Below are positions 1 to 10,494 of a DNA stretch of 64,000 bases, in pieces. The notes under the pieces were generated by a model that saw nothing but the letters and a program-made list of their open reading frames with translations, searched no databases and was not told the DNA's origin. Each line of letters begins with the position of its first letter. The stretch's first letter is position 1. The stretch lies in contig CAUYUJ010019860.1 in NCBI GenBank assembly GCA_963575745.1, positions 340,179 to 404,178 of the forward strand. The letters run 5' to 3'. This stretch comes from Prorocentrum cordatum (lineage: Eukaryota; Sar; Dinophyceae; Prorocentrales; Prorocentraceae). The position numbers and the translations under genes are program-made.

Positions 1-302
1 CGCCAATTGGCGAACAGATCAAATTTGGGCAGATCGGCAACAGTGCACGGACACCTGTAACATATCTTGGCAGTGCTCGGCCCACCCCGCCACCCCTGCA
101 CTCCGAACACTTGTTTGTACCAGCACCAGTCCCCCCTGAAGTCGATCAGGATACCCCTCACCTTCATAGATTGCCCAGCCTTTGCCGAGCGCTGCCTGTC
201 GCCTCGAAACGGCGACTTGGCGAATGAGACCTGGTCGTGGCGCACGGTAGGCCATCGTCCAGTAAGCCAGTAGCTGCACATCCACCCGAGCACCGCCCAC
301 AC
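1..302 (-). CDS. Internal exon of an unnamed dinoflagellate-type protein, cut by the window edge
   Basis: On the minus strand an open frame begins after a cccgag|GTG acceptor (first exon base 302) and runs off the left edge with no stop. The peptide contains VRHDQVSFAKSPFRGDR, then RGDWCWYKQVFG, then a tryptophan-rich segment and the cysteine cluster CYRCPC. A GDWxW segment followed by a CxxC pair is, as I recall, a recurring pattern in uncharacterised dinoflagellate predicted proteins. I cannot give it a function. The exon at 765-940 lies upstream on the same strand and probably belongs to the same gene. The strongly coding composition (W, R, D, C rich, no stops) contrasts with the repeat-like DNA around it. 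Confidence is good that it is an exon, low for any role. Confidence 0.55.
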   Translation of the reverse strand, partial: MWAVLGWMCSYWLTGRWPTVRHDQVSFAKSPFRGDRQRSAKAGQSMKVRGILIDFRGDWCWYKQVFGVQGWRGGPSTAKICYRCPCTVADLPKFDLFANW

Positions 303-764
303 CTCGGGATGTTTGCGGGATGGGGTCTGGTGCCTGGCGCGGCGGTGGTCATATGATTTGTGCGCGTGCTCATGCACGTGCGTATCTGACCACCAGCGTA
401 CCAGAAACCCGAACTCCATCAACAAAAAAACTTGGAGGTGTGAAGTCGGGTGCGCTGCTACACGGGATAGCTCGGGTGCGTTTCAAACATCGCACCTCCT
501 TAAATGTGTGCCTGCCGTTGCAGCCGCACTGGCAGACGCTGCGCTGCCCAAAGCATACGAACCACCATCGATCTCGGTACCTGTGGGCCGAGGAGCGGGG
601 GAGAAATGGGTAAGACGTGGATTGTTATGATTATGAGGCGGGTGGTGGGGATAGTGGGGGGAGGTGGGGCGATGATGATGCGGGTGGTGGGGGGTGGGAT
701 GAGGGGGGGTACCATGAGGAGAATGAGGGGGTGTGTGATCCGGGGTTGCATTCCCACACCCCAC
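303..764 (-). other. Probable intron with GGTGG/GATG-rich tract
   Basis: This stretch separates the two leftmost exons. It includes a GT-rich region at 625-760 built from GGTGGGG and GATGATG pieces (pyrimidine-rich in the sense of the minus-strand gene). I see no coding peptide that holds together. Confidence 0.4.
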
Positions 765-940
765 CTCCCAGTCAGTGTCGTGAGGGTCCACAGGTAGACC
801 GAATCGCGGGTGTTGTATGGCGCGCCATCGCCCCATGAACCGCAGACAATGAGGTTGTTCGGATCGACGTCATGAGCGCCAATCCGTTCTAGGTACTCAT
901 GAACGACTGGACGCAAAGGCTCCTGTTCGCAACCCCGACC
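765..940 (-). CDS. Exon of the same unnamed protein (WGDGAPYNTRDSVYL segment)
   Basis: The minus-strand frame opens after a gatgtcag|GG acceptor (first base 940) and reads HEYLERIGAHDVDPNNLIV, then WGDGAPYNTRDSVYL and TLTTLTG before entering purine-rich intron DNA near 765. The block WGDGxPxxTRDSVYL followed downstream by the GDWxW exon fits the order of an uncharacterised dinoflagellate protein that I remember only by pattern. The upstream intron end is occupied by a 38-bp palindrome (962-999), so the palindrome lies about 20 bases from the splice site. Exact donor position is uncertain; GT, GC and GA donors are all known in dinoflagellates. No enzymatic motif is visible. Confidence 0.5.
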
Positions 941-961
941 CTGACATCGACGGAAACCAGC

Positions 962-999
962 TGACAGAAAAACCTGTCATACGACATGTTTTTGTGTCA
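962..999. repeat. 38-bp palindrome, copy 1
   Basis: Near-perfect dyad with arms TGACAGAAAAACCTGTCAT and its complement. It differs from the consensus at a few positions in the right arm (CGACATG, TGTGTCA). It lies just inside the 3' end of the intron upstream of the 765-940 exon. Three other copies of exactly 38 bp lie at 7211, 15517 and 17333. No target duplication is visible in the flanks. Confidence 0.8.
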
Positions 1000-1209
1000 C
1001 CGTTCGTGTGTGGAACCGTCCCTTAAATGTGCACCATCCCCTGGACGTGCGTGTCGTGCCGTGGCCGTCGTACCAGCATGATTCCCAGAATCATGATGAT
1101 GCGACTGCGTTCATTACCCGTGTCATCGTGGCCCCGTACGTCGGCATCGGCGTTCCCCACCCTTATCACATATCATCATCGCATCACCACCAACCGATCT
1201 ACCCCATGT

Positions 1210-1330
1210 GAGTCCTGACGCGGGTCGTACGAGGTCCAATCTGATTCAGAGCCTGACGTAATCTTTGCGTCCAGCACCTCTGTCAGCAGCAGAAAGTTGA
1301 CCGTCCGAACTACTTGGGCACCAGCCCGTC
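1210..1330 (-). CDS. Possible exon, unknown product
   Basis: A minus-strand frame reads VVRTVNFLLLTEVLDAKI then SGSESDWTSYDPRQDSHG, an ordinary globular-looking peptide with no low-complexity bias. It is placed upstream of the 765-940 exon, separated by about 270 bases that include the 38-bp palindrome. It could be a further exon of the same gene. Splice sites are not resolved: the upstream frame contains a stop near 1315, so an acceptor must lie close to that point if this is coding. No family recognised. Confidence 0.3.
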
Positions 1331-1339
1331 TGTCCCAAA

Positions 1340-2480
1340 GAGGTATGCGTGCTTGATACGGCGCAGGCATCCACGTCTTCTGAGGAGGGCGGCACGTAAT
1401 CGACATTCGACACCCCACGCGTTCCAGGCAACCAAGCCCATTCATATATGTATATGTGTGTGTATGCATACAGATAGTGTACATATATATGTGTATATAT
1501 ATATTTATTCATGAAAATAGACAGCTTGGTTGTTTGCAACGCGTGGGGGTGATCCGTCATTCGATCGATCATGGGAGAAGGGGGTGTGGGGTGCCCCATT
1601 GTGAAGCAACAGGCCTTCTCAAGCCGCCTGCCCAAGTCCCTCAGCGCGTTCGATCGTGTTGTTTGTTTAGAGCCGATTTTGCGCCACGAATCCAAAGTAT
1701 CGCACCGCACATCGTCAGCGGCACCTGCGCGTGCACCATCACCAACTTCGATCGAGCTGAGCCTGTTCCTAGCCCACAGGCGGTGCAGAAACTTAGAGGT
1801 CTCGCCTGACGATTGTTGCTGTCGATGCTGCTTCCATCGTTGCTGTACCCCTGTCCTCTTGGGGGGCATGGTGGCTGCACGCAGCGGCCTGATCCGAAAA
1901 TGCGGCAGGAATATCATATGACACCGACTATGCAATGATGTATGCTGATCATTGCTATGCATTGCGTTGTATGATGCGTTGTTGTTGCTGCACCAGCGGC
2001 TAGGTCGACCGTCACTGCGGCACTGCAGTGGCAAACCCCGTGCACGTCAAAAAAAAAAAATCAGGCGTGCGGTCCTGTCTTGCGAGTTCCCACCCCCGTG
2101 CGTATCTATCGCATCGTCATCATCATCATCACCATCACCCCTCTCATTCATATCACTGGACCTGTGGCTGGCAGCGAGCAGATGGTGGCGATGTCAGCCA
2201 CATTCATATAACAGTGTCGCTTCTCACCCCTGAGAAGCAGCTCGAGTTCTGCTACGCTGATCGCCGTCGTGTGCGAATGCACAACGTCGAGCTGCAACAG
2301 TAATGCAAATCCACTGGCTACGACGACGCCAGACGACGGACGATGACGACGAGCGATGACGACAGACGATGTCGACGCCGACGATGTCGGACGATAAACG
2401 ATGGACGGCATGCGACAAACGACCGACTACATGTTTCTGGAACGCAGGGCGTTGCATTATTGTTGCTGGAGCTGAAAGGC
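1340..2480. other. Non-coding or unresolved DNA with TA/CA repeats and a CGACGA-rich tract
   Basis: A short (TA/TG)n tract lies at about 1444-1510, an A9-10 run near 2050, CATCAT repeats near 2115, and a degenerate CGATGACGA-type repeat at 2320-2410. One minus-strand stretch (about 1640-1800) could be read as coding in two frames, so I do not call it. Confidence 0.4.
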
Positions 2481-3741
2481 CTAGCTGGCGGCGGAAGCGA
2501 GCTTCTTGAAATCTGCCCAGCAGCTGCGCTCGAACGCCTTCCAGGCGGCCTCGACTTTGACGAGCTCCGTGCTGACCTTCTCAGCGTGCTTCTGGATCTC
2601 GTCCTTCGTGAGCTCTGCCTTGTCGGGTCGAGGGATGGCACATGGGGGGATGAGGATGCGATATGGGAGGGTGAGCGTACGAGATGAGGATGTAGTTTCA
2701 TCACGCTCATCCTCACATATATCATCCTCATCGCGCCCGTCCTCGCCCCTGCCTGCGCATGCGCAGGAGGCGATGCGAGGTGGCGCGACGAGCGAGCACA
2801 CTACTGCAGACTAGGAGATCGAGGGGGGGGGGGGCGCGAATGAGAATGCTAGACATTCTAAAGACGATGTTGTAGACGAGCTGGGGCTCGAGCACCAGGG
2901 GTGGTCGGGGAGAGGAAGACTGGGATGTGGAGGAACATGCGTGGGGGAGGCGGATGAACACGGCTACATGTTAGCATCCCGACTCCCTAAATCATGATTG
3001 CACCGATCGGGTATCGAGGCCATCGTGGGCCCGCATGCGATGCGCAGCTATCTTCAACTCCGCATAGCGTGTTTGGCCAATTAGCGCATCAGGGAGGCGG
3101 GTGGTCAGACGGAGGAGGAGGATGAGGAGGAGGAGGAGGCGGAGGCGGAGGAAGAGGATGCGGCGGAGGAGGAGGAGGAGGAGGAGGAGGAGGAGGAGGA
3201 GGAGGAGGATGGAGGAAGAGGTGATTGAACCATGCAACCACGCCTTGGAGCCTGGCTTGTGTGCGAGCACATCCCCGATGAACGCCGCGATGGCGGTCAT
3301 CACCTTCTTGCTCTCCGACTCGATGAAGCCAGCCGTCTCCTCGGGATAGTTGCGATCCGACAGGACCCTCGCCACGTTCGGCACGTCGGTCTCGCACACC
3401 GAGCGGAACGATGCAATCTTGTTCTGGGCGTCGCGGAAGAGCTTCTCCATCTTCTTCTTCGCGTCGACGAGCTCGATCTGGTCGCGGCGCTTCTGCTGCT
3501 CGATGGCCTGCTGCTCGGCGTCCATGTCCTTGATGGACTCGTAGAACGCCTCCTCCTCCTCCTCCTTGTTCTTCTTCTCCTCCTCTGCTTTCCTGGCGTC
3601 CTCCTTCTGCTTCCTGAGCCGTGCCCGATCAGCTTTCTGAGCAACCTTGTCGTCAGGCGGGGGTGGTGCGCCGCCAACGGGGTTGCTGCTGCTCGGGGCG
3701 CCGTTCATGGCTGCGGTCCACCCGTCCAAGCCTTTGAGCAT
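2481..3741 (-). CDS. Multi-exon gene for a coiled-coil, charged protein of unknown function
   Basis: The first exon starts at an ATG at 3741 (MLKGLDGWTAAMNG). It runs through a proline patch into a long helical, highly charged stretch (KADRARLRKQKEDARKAEEE onward) and then a more globular part with CETDVPNVARVLSDRNYPEE and ending near KPGSKAWLHG at about 3230. The following intron is a (GAG)n tract. A possible middle exon lies near 3005-3088 (ALIGQTRYAELKIAAHRMRA). The last exon opens after gacaag|GC near 2620, reads AELTKDEIQKHAEKVSTEL and VEAAWKAFERSCWADFKKLA, and stops with TAG at 2481. The whole is helix-rich with no catalytic motif. It could be a structural or scaffold protein. Exon joins are inferred from AG|G acceptors; gene identity unknown. 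Confidence 0.55.
3105..3215. repeat. (GAG)n microsatellite in an intron
   Basis: Almost pure GGA/GAG triplets on the plus strand, so the minus-strand transcript would carry a (CTC)n tract between two exons of the 2481-3741 gene. Confidence 0.9.
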
Positions 3742-4090
3742 CTCCTAGGCTGGGCTAGCAGCTGGCAGCACTGGCAGTGCGGCTAGCGTACCCCAGCGGA
3801 AGGATTACCTCACGCATGTGGCTCCAGCGGGATGGGGTTCACAGCGGGACAGGGTTCACATGCAGGCGGAACTCTCCAACGGGATGGGGTCGAGGCTCCA
3901 GCGGGACGGGGTTCACATGCATGAGCGAGTGTGTTCATCATGGTACACTCCTCATCAGCATCATTATCGGATCCCCCCAAACCGATCGGGATGTCGTGGC
4001 AGTGGGTCGGGTGAGGCCATATGGTTCCTCCTCCTCCTTCTCGTCCTCACCATCAGCATCCTCCTCATCTTCCTTATCCTCCTTCTCCTC
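3742..4090. other. Intergenic stretch with short CAGCGGGAYGGGGTTCACA repeats
   Basis: Between two minus-strand genes. The segment 3828-3925 holds about three imperfect copies of a roughly 20-bp unit (CAGCGGGATGGGGTTCACA), followed by CTCCTC/CATCATC-rich DNA. No coding peptide seen. Confidence 0.5.
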
Positions 4091-5588
4091 TTATTCCTCA
4101 TCCTCCTCGTCCTCGTCATCCTCCCCCTCTCCTCTGGACGTTTGCCCCGCTCTGTCCGCAGCGGCGGTCTTCGCGTCGTCGACCTCCAGCGACGCGGTCT
4201 GCTCCACGCTCGACGCGTGTCGCGTCTTGTCCCAGACAGCACCCTCCGCGTCCACGACGTAGTGGTACTCCATGACACCGTGCTCGCGCAAGATCCTGAA
4301 TGCGATTGTTGTTGCATTCGCTGCGTTCGACCCTCACCACACACATCGCCCCGTCAATCCGTGCCCCCAATGCCCGTGGGGTAGGAGATGATGAAGGGGG
4401 TGTCTGAAAGGAGGGTGCGGAGGAGGAGGATGAGGAGGAGGAGGAGGAGGAGGTCGGGGTCGCTAGGGCAACGTGTGTGGGGAGAGCATGCGCACAAACA
4501 CGACAACAACCGAGTATCCGCGATCGCTCGTGCGGCCTCGACGGCAGCTCCAGCTTGATCATGGCGGCGTTCTCCTCGGGCGAATAAGTGTCAGCATCGC
4601 CCGATGCACCCCGCCCCCCCGACTGTCGCCGAAAGCGAAGGATGGGGATGGGGTGGGGCTGCGAGGTGGCATCGCGGCCTCCCAGGGGGGTACGGCGAGG
4701 GGGGGGTGGCGTGTGGGAGGACGAGCGTTTCCCCCCCAAGCGCCACGGTCCCTATTGGGCAGTGGTATAGACATGGTCGCCCGATGGCCAAAGGATGTCG
4801 ATCACGTGGGGCGTTGGGCGATGATGGTGTGATCACGATAGTGGTAATGACGATGCTGATGATGATGGTGGGTATGATGCTGCTGCTGATGATGACGACG
4901 ACGATGATGATGATGTTGATGATGATGATGATGTTGAGTATGATACTGTTGAGGAAATTGAATATGATGATGATAATGATGATGATCATGATGACGGTGC
5001 TCATGATGATGATGAGGAGGAGGATGATCATGATGTTGCTGATGATGATGGTGATGATGCTGATGCTGATGATGTTGATGTTGATGACGATACTGATGGT
5101 GATGAGGATGCTGAGGATGATGAGGATGATGAGGATGGTGACGATTATAGTGATGGTGTTGGTGGTGGTGGTGCTGACGATGATGTTGGGGGTGCGAGTG
5201 AGAATGAACACATGCTGATCGTGATGATGCTGGTGACGGTGGCGATGATGATGGCGATGATGGTGGTGTTGCTGATGACACTGGTGATGTCGGTGATGAT
5301 GCGACGCAGGGGGTAGAGGAGGAGGGCGAAGACGCGGGACAGACCGCGCGTTAACGAGCCTTGACAATCCTTGGAGTTCAAATACTTGGGCCCCGCGAGT
5401 TCCTCCTCGGTGAGCCACACGTCGATCACGCCGTCGACCCGCTCACGGGACGTCGTCGTGATGGTCCTATCGGGGGATGCCCCCCCCTTGCCCGAGGAGT
5501 CCCCAATGAGAACGGTGAGGCGATCGGCTGGGGGGGCTTGGATACGGGAGACGAGATGAGGAGCTAAGCGGGGCACGATCTCAGTCAT
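4091..5588 (-). CDS. Multi-exon gene, acidic C-terminus, unknown function
   Basis: An ATG at 5588 opens a frame MTEIVPRLAPHLVSRIQAPP with ERVDGVIDVWLTEEELAGPK and KYLNSKDC near its end (about 5355). The next 500 bases are a (CAT/ATG)n intron. A middle exon near 4510-4610 reads DTYSPEENAAMIKLELPSRP. The last exon follows an ag|GATC acceptor near 4305 and reads LREHGVMEYHYVVDAEGAVW, then an acidic tail ending DEDEEDEE and a stop at 4091. No known domain recognised; the tail resembles many nuclear acidic proteins but that is only composition. The order and strand are consistent with the neighbouring genes. Exon joining is inferred. Confidence 0.45.
4820..5345. repeat. Large (GAT/ATG)n repeat intron
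   Basis: About 500 bases of GATGATG and GATGCTG triplet variants on the plus strand ((CAT)n in the transcript of the surrounding minus-strand gene). It keeps several frames open for long distances, producing spurious Met- or His-rich reading frames. Confidence 0.85.
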
Positions 5589-5594
5589 CCCCCC

Positions 5595-6630
5595 CTAGGA
5601 GCTCTTCACATCATCTCCTTTATCCGTGTCCAGCGTTGACCTCCTCAGCCTTCTCCCCAGATGCGTCATCATCGTCATCACCATCGGGTTCCATCGTCCC
5701 ATCCCGCGGGAACGCGGGAGGAGGGCGGCCGTAATATCGCCATCCGCATGTGCACACTCATCGTCGTCATAGTCATCATCAGTATCCATTGCATCATGTT
5801 TATCATCATCGCCATCATCCTCATCATCCTCATCATCATCATCATCATCATCATCGGCACCATCAGCATCCTCAACGTCACCACCATCGAAATCGGTATC
5901 ATCACCGTCGTCACCATCATCAGCATCATCATTACCACCACCACCACCAGCAACACCAGCAGCATCAGCAGCATCATCACCATCATCACCAACATCGTCA
6001 TCACTATCACCAGCATCATCATACTGCCCTAACTCGCATATAACTCATCATACATGTTGAATGTCCCAGTTCGGTCTTCGCAAGACAGCCGCCCTCCTCG
6101 GGCTCGATGACGAACCTCATGAGCCACTGCACCTGCAACATGAGGGTGGATAACGAGGACGACGGGGGATGGCTGTGGGAGGTGGTGGGGAAGGTGAGGA
6201 GGATGAGGAGGCGAATGTGTGCATAAGACAGATGGGGGAAGAGTGACAGGATGAGGAGGAGCATAATGATGAGGAGGCGGTGGCGGAGGAGGATGGGCGT
6301 GAATGGGGATAAGGATGATGTTGGTGATGGTGATGGTGATGATGATGCTGAGGAGGAGGAGGAGGAGGAGGAGGAGGAGGAGGAGGACGAGGAGGAGGAT
6401 GTGGAGTGGGGGCGGAGGCGGAGGGGAAGAGGAGGTGGCTGAAGGGTACACTGATGATTACGATGATGAGGAGGTGGAGGAACCTGTGGCGATGGGACGT
6501 GCGAGACATAGTGGAATGGAGACGGATGATGATAGATGATGGGGGGAGGGATGACGATATGGCAAGTAAGTGATATTCCCACGGGCTCAGTGAGAGTGTT
6601 TATGTATATATATATATATATATACACAGT
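5595..6630. other. Repeat-rich interval with small possible exons
   Basis: Contains a (CAT)n block at 5795-6020 and a (GAG)n block at 6350-6440, i.e. opposite-sense trinucleotide tracts. Two short coding-like minus-strand pieces are visible: an acidic one ending EVNAGHG near 5600-5690, and one after ttgcag|GTGCAGTGGC at 6040-6142 (WLMRFVIEPEEGGCLAKTEL). Each can be read in two frames, so neither is called as a gene. Confidence 0.4.
6604..6626. repeat. (TA)n microsatellite
   Basis: Run of alternating TA just downstream of the RS-tailed exon on the minus strand. Short, uninterrupted. Confidence 0.8.
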
Positions 6631-6637
6631 GGGCACC

Positions 6638-7607
6638 TCAAGCGTCTTCGCTGTCGCTGTCGATGAACGTGTACGATGGGGGCGAACGCGAGCGCGAACG
6701 GTCTCTGGGCAACGGTATCCGTCTGCGGACGTGCACTGGAGCGAACACCACATAGTAGAATTCAGCGCCAACTTCCAGCCACAGTTGGTGAGCTTCGAAA
6801 AATAGGAGCACGCGTACAGTCTGACGGATCTCAGTAGCGAGTGTATATACTGTCCTCCCTATGGTAACGTTCATTCGTGCCAAAATTGCTGCACTTATCA
6901 ACAGGGCGGGGAGGAGACGGACGAGGAAGATGAGGCGAACGAAGGGGAGGCGGGGGAGGAAAGTGAGGAAGATGAGATTGGCGGGCGATGGGACGGGGAA
7001 CATACGCTGGTGATTCCAGTGATGCTGTTGATGGTATTGTTGATGATGCTGCGGGTGGTGCGGCTGCTGGTGATGATGCTGATGTTGATGATGGTGAGAC
7101 TGTTGATGGTGATGCTGATGATGATGGCGATGCGGATGATGGCGGTGATGACGGGGATGGTGAGGAGGGGGAGGCGGTCGAGGAGGGACTTGAGCAGGCG
7201 GAGGAGGTGGTGACAGAAAAACCTGTCATATGACAGATTTTTCTGTCACCGCGTCCTTCGCATGCTCGCGTCACCTTCTCCGTGTCGCTCTTGGCGTTCG
7301 CCACGTAGTCAGCGTGACGCGCTGGAGAGTTCGTCTTCAAGAAGTACCCCATCGCGCTGAAGAGCGGCTTCTTGTCGAAGCTCCTCATGTTGGTCAGCAG
7401 CTCCTGCAACTTGTCCTTGTCCTTCTCGCACTTGTTCCAGAGCTCCCTGATCGACTTCGGCGGCGGCACCTCGATCTTCGAACTGAGCTCCTCCTCCCGC
7501 TTCTTCGCCAGCTCCTCGGCGAGCTGCCTCTCCTTGTCGAGCTTCGCCTGCTCGCGCTTGCCGATCGCCGCCTCCGCCTTCGGCTCGCCCCTGCGCTTCG
7601 CACCCAT
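6638..7607 (-). CDS. Multi-exon gene: charged coiled-coil N-terminus and RS-rich C-terminus (joining inferred)
   Basis: An ATG at 7607 starts MGAKRRGEPKAEAAIGKREQ, a lysine/glutamate-rich helix (LDKERQLAEELAKKREEEL) leading into VPPPKSIRELWNKCEKDKDK and a globular piece with FDKKPLFSAMGYFLKTNSPA, ending near 7250. A 38-bp palindrome begins within a few bases of this exon's end. After a GATGATG-rich intron, a further exon (about 6638-6880) reads RTVYTLATEIRQTVRVLLFF and VGAEFYYVVFAPVHVRRR, then RDRSRSRSPPSYTF and an acidic end with a stop at 6638. RS dipeptides are typical of RNA-processing proteins, but two short runs are weak evidence. The two parts may be separate genes. Confidence 0.45.
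7211..7248. repeat. 38-bp palindrome, copy 2
   Basis: TGACAGAAAAACCTGTCAT joined to an inverted arm, the most symmetric of the four copies. On the minus strand it begins with GTGACAG directly after the exon that ends the charged N-terminal segment, so its first GT could be the splice donor itself. Confidence 0.85.
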
Positions 7608-7609
7608 GG

Positions 7610-8310
7610 CTGCGCTCGAGCTGGCGACGGCCGAGTGCTCACCAGCCGAGGGGCGGGGGAGGGGCCCTCTACGCAATCTGCGCTGAAGGCACGGCGTTGG
7701 TGGACGGGCGTTGGCGGCGACGCCGATTGGGCGTGGACGGGGTGAGGGGGGCGGGCAGGGGACGATAGTGGGAATGATGGGGAGGAGCGGAACGGGGCAA
7801 GTGTGAGTGAAGGCTTGGTGGGAGGAGGCGTATCGAGCTTAGGGCATATAGAGTTAGCCCCCCACACCATATCCAGAAATTGGCCCGTGCATCTGTCAAC
7901 GTTTGGCACGATGTGGCGTTTAGAGTGGGACCCCGATTAACAGCGTAAACACATGCGTGGTGGGGGAGGGGGGGGGGATCGGCCACGACTCCAGACGCGT
8001 TGACATGATTGCACATGTCGCACACACACACGCCTCATTTTGATCAGTCGGCGCGTCGCCTGTTACACAAGTCAAAGTTATGACTGGCATCGGCCGCCAG
8101 CGTAGCCTAAAATAAGTGTGATCGTGCGTCTGGGCCCGAGCGCGGGCACGCACAAACAAGCTGGCCTCTCGGGACTGGCCCCACGCATGCACGGGCCGCG
8201 CAGTGGGGCGGCACACGGTGACAAAATGTCACTCTACAAGGCTATAGCCTGCTCGCCGACCCAGCCAACCGCCAGTCAGCTTCATGCCACGTGCTTTCAG
8301 ACTGGATGTA
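7610..8310. other. Intergenic DNA without a recognisable gene
   Basis: Mixed-composition DNA with a G9-rich run near 7970. Several frames stay open briefly, but none gives a peptide that looks constrained. Confidence 0.4.
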
Positions 8311-8315
8311 GCATT

Positions 8316-8602
8316 TTCTGTCACGATTCTGTCATTTCATTTTTTCATATATATATATATATGGTTCCAGTGGGGTGACACAAAATGACAGAAATCAACC
8401 GACAGAAAATGACAGAAACTGACAGAAACTGCCGTGTTGTTTTTTCATATATATATATGGTTTGATGTGACACAAATTTGTGTCATCCTGCTTTGGGGTG
8501 ACACAAATATCTGTCATTGCGGCGGCTCGAAAACATTGATATTTATATGCTTTCGTGATATGTAAGGTGTCTGTCAGTTTCTGTCATTTTGTGTTGTTTT
8601 AT
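8316..8602. repeat. Array of TGACAGAAA/TTTCTGTCA motifs with TA tracts
   Basis: Contains at least eight TGACA(G/C) half-sites in both orientations, including direct TGACAGAAA units at 8380-8420, the palindrome TGACACAAATTTGTGTCA near 8468, and two TTTTTTCATATATATAT segments that each precede a GTGACACAAA. The motif is the arm of the dispersed 38-bp palindrome. It sits immediately 3' (on the minus strand) of the zinc-ribbon gene. Confidence 0.7.
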
Positions 8603-8661
8603 GTCATTTTGGGTTGTTCGCGGGGCAGAGCTGGCACGACTGGGTCGAACTGAAAGCAACC

Positions 8662-9899
8662 CTAGTCGCTTTGAGACGCGTCATCCTCCAAAGGCTGCGC
8701 CCTCAGGTAGATGAACGGGTTCGGCAACCTTCGGACGTTCAACGTCATGCCATTGCATCGCCACGCCCGAATCACCATCAGCATCATCACCGTCATAATG
8801 GACATCCCATCCTCGGTGTCCACCACCAGTCTCATAATCCCCCCATCCTCTTCATCATACCCACCGTCTCCATGCATATCCTCCTCCTCCTCCTCATCAT
8901 CCTCCTCATCCTCCTCCTCCTCCTCATCCTCATCCTCCCTATCCCCTCACCGTCACTCACCAACATCATCATCGCAACAGTCCCCACGACGGTGAAGGAA
9001 CGGCTTGACGATGCAACCGTGTACCTGGTCCGCGATGTCGATGGTGCGATCCGCGGCCATGGTGCTGATGTCCGCTGCGAAGGCGGCGGTGAGGACGGCG
9101 GTGTCGCCCTCGAACGTGTGCGTGGCGCCGTCGGTGGTGATGCGTCGACGATCGTCGCCAACTGCCGGCGCCGCGGTTGTGGTGTCCGACTCCTCGGTGC
9201 CATTGGGCTTGTCGGTGGCGGCACAGTCGGCGGCGGTGCCGCGGGTGCGGTTGCGGCCCACGCCCGATCCCACATATCCCAGTTGGGCGTAGATGCGACA
9301 AGCGGCGCGTTATCATCGTCATCATCAGCAGCAGCAGCATGGCCGCCGTCGTCAGGTACGCGTGCGACTGCAGGCGCACGGTGTCCGATGATGTAGTCAC
9401 CATCGCCGAGTCGAACCCGTCGCCCTCCAGACTGGATGACAGCATGGGCTCTCGACGAGCTGTCCACCCGCTGCCCCTCCTGAGTGATAAAGCAGTCGGG
9501 GCAACACTCGATGGCGACGGTGTACGCCGTGGAGCAGCTCGGGCATGTCCAGTGCGGCTGGCCAGACTTGTCGGCGACGCAACGCGGACACAAGCGGTCG
9601 GCATCGCTGACGTCGTCGCCGCACAAGGTGCAAACCCAGGACCCGGCGTCATCGATGACGATGGCGCCAGGCGCTGCAGTCGCCGCCGCTCGTGCACCAG
9701 GCGTCGGCGCCGCCCCTTGCGATGACGACGATGCACCAGGCGTCGGCGCCGCCCCATCATATGACGACGATGCACCAGGCGTCGGCGCCGAGCCCGACGT
9801 GGATGGCTCCCCCAAGGGCGTCATCTCAACCCAATCCATGATGTTGCGGAACCGCGTGACGCCGACGCGTGTGGTGCGGGGCCGTTTGGTTCGTGACAT
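8662..9899 (-). CDS. Multi-exon gene for a zinc-ribbon-like protein
   Basis: Starts at ATG 9899 (MSRTKRPRTTRVGVTRFRNI), followed by a short tandem peptide repeat (APTPGASSS three times) and then two cysteine-pair units: CTLCGDDVSDADRLCPRC and CPSCSTAYTVAIECCPDC. The spacing CxxC...CxxC is that of zinc ribbons and suggests a metal-binding, perhaps nucleic-acid or protein-binding, module. After a frame change there is a second coding-like part (THTFEGDTAVLTAAFAADIS, then VHGCIVKPFLHRRG) ending near 8990. After a (CTC)n intron, a final exon reads LNVRRLPNPFIYLRAQPLED with a stop at 8662. The NPF(I/V)(Y/H)LR string recurs in the gene at 14581-15450. The frame change could be an intron I have not placed. 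Function unknown. Confidence 0.5.
9660..9800. repeat. Coding tandem repeat (about 42 bp)
   Basis: Three near-identical units containing GCACCAGGCGTCGGCGCCG on the plus strand, encoding the repeated APTPGA peptide in the minus-strand zinc-ribbon gene. Confidence 0.8.
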
Positions 9900-10024
9900 C
9901 GCCGCCCACGGCTCGACCTTTGTGGAGGGGATCAATCGGCATCGCGTCAGCATCGCATTCCTCGTCATCCGAGTTCTCCCCCATCATTTGCATCGGCATC
10001 GCAGTCCGTCTCCTCGTTCGCACA

Positions 10025-10480
10025 TATTCCTCATCCTCCTCCTCATCCTCCTCCTCCTCATCCCCCCTCCTCCCCCTCCCCCTCCCCTTTCCCATCCGTT
10101 TCACCATCATGATCAATCGTAACACCATCATCAGCAGCAATATCATCATCAGCATCAGCAGCATCAACATCATCGTCATCATCACCAGCATCATCACCAC
10201 CACCACCATCACCATCATCATCATCAGCATCATCATCAGCATCATCACCATCATCATCATCATCATCATCATCAGCATCATCATCATCATCATCATCAGC
10301 ATCATCATCCGTATCATCCGCCGACCCACCATCGTCCGCATCCTCCTCCTCATTCTCCTCCTCCTCCTCCACTGCATCATCATCAGCTTCTTCATCAAAC
10401 GCATCATCAGCACCATCAGCATCATCATCACCACCATCATTGCAATTACCAGCATGACCGTGCAACTCCTCAACCTCCTT
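10025..10480. repeat. (CTC)n then (CAT/ATC)n repeat tract
   Basis: Plus-strand CTCCTC followed by about 350 bases of ATCATC variants; it lies between two minus-strand genes and gives spurious Ile-, Met- or Asp-rich frames. Confidence 0.9.
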
Positions 10481-10494
10481 ATCCACATAATCTG

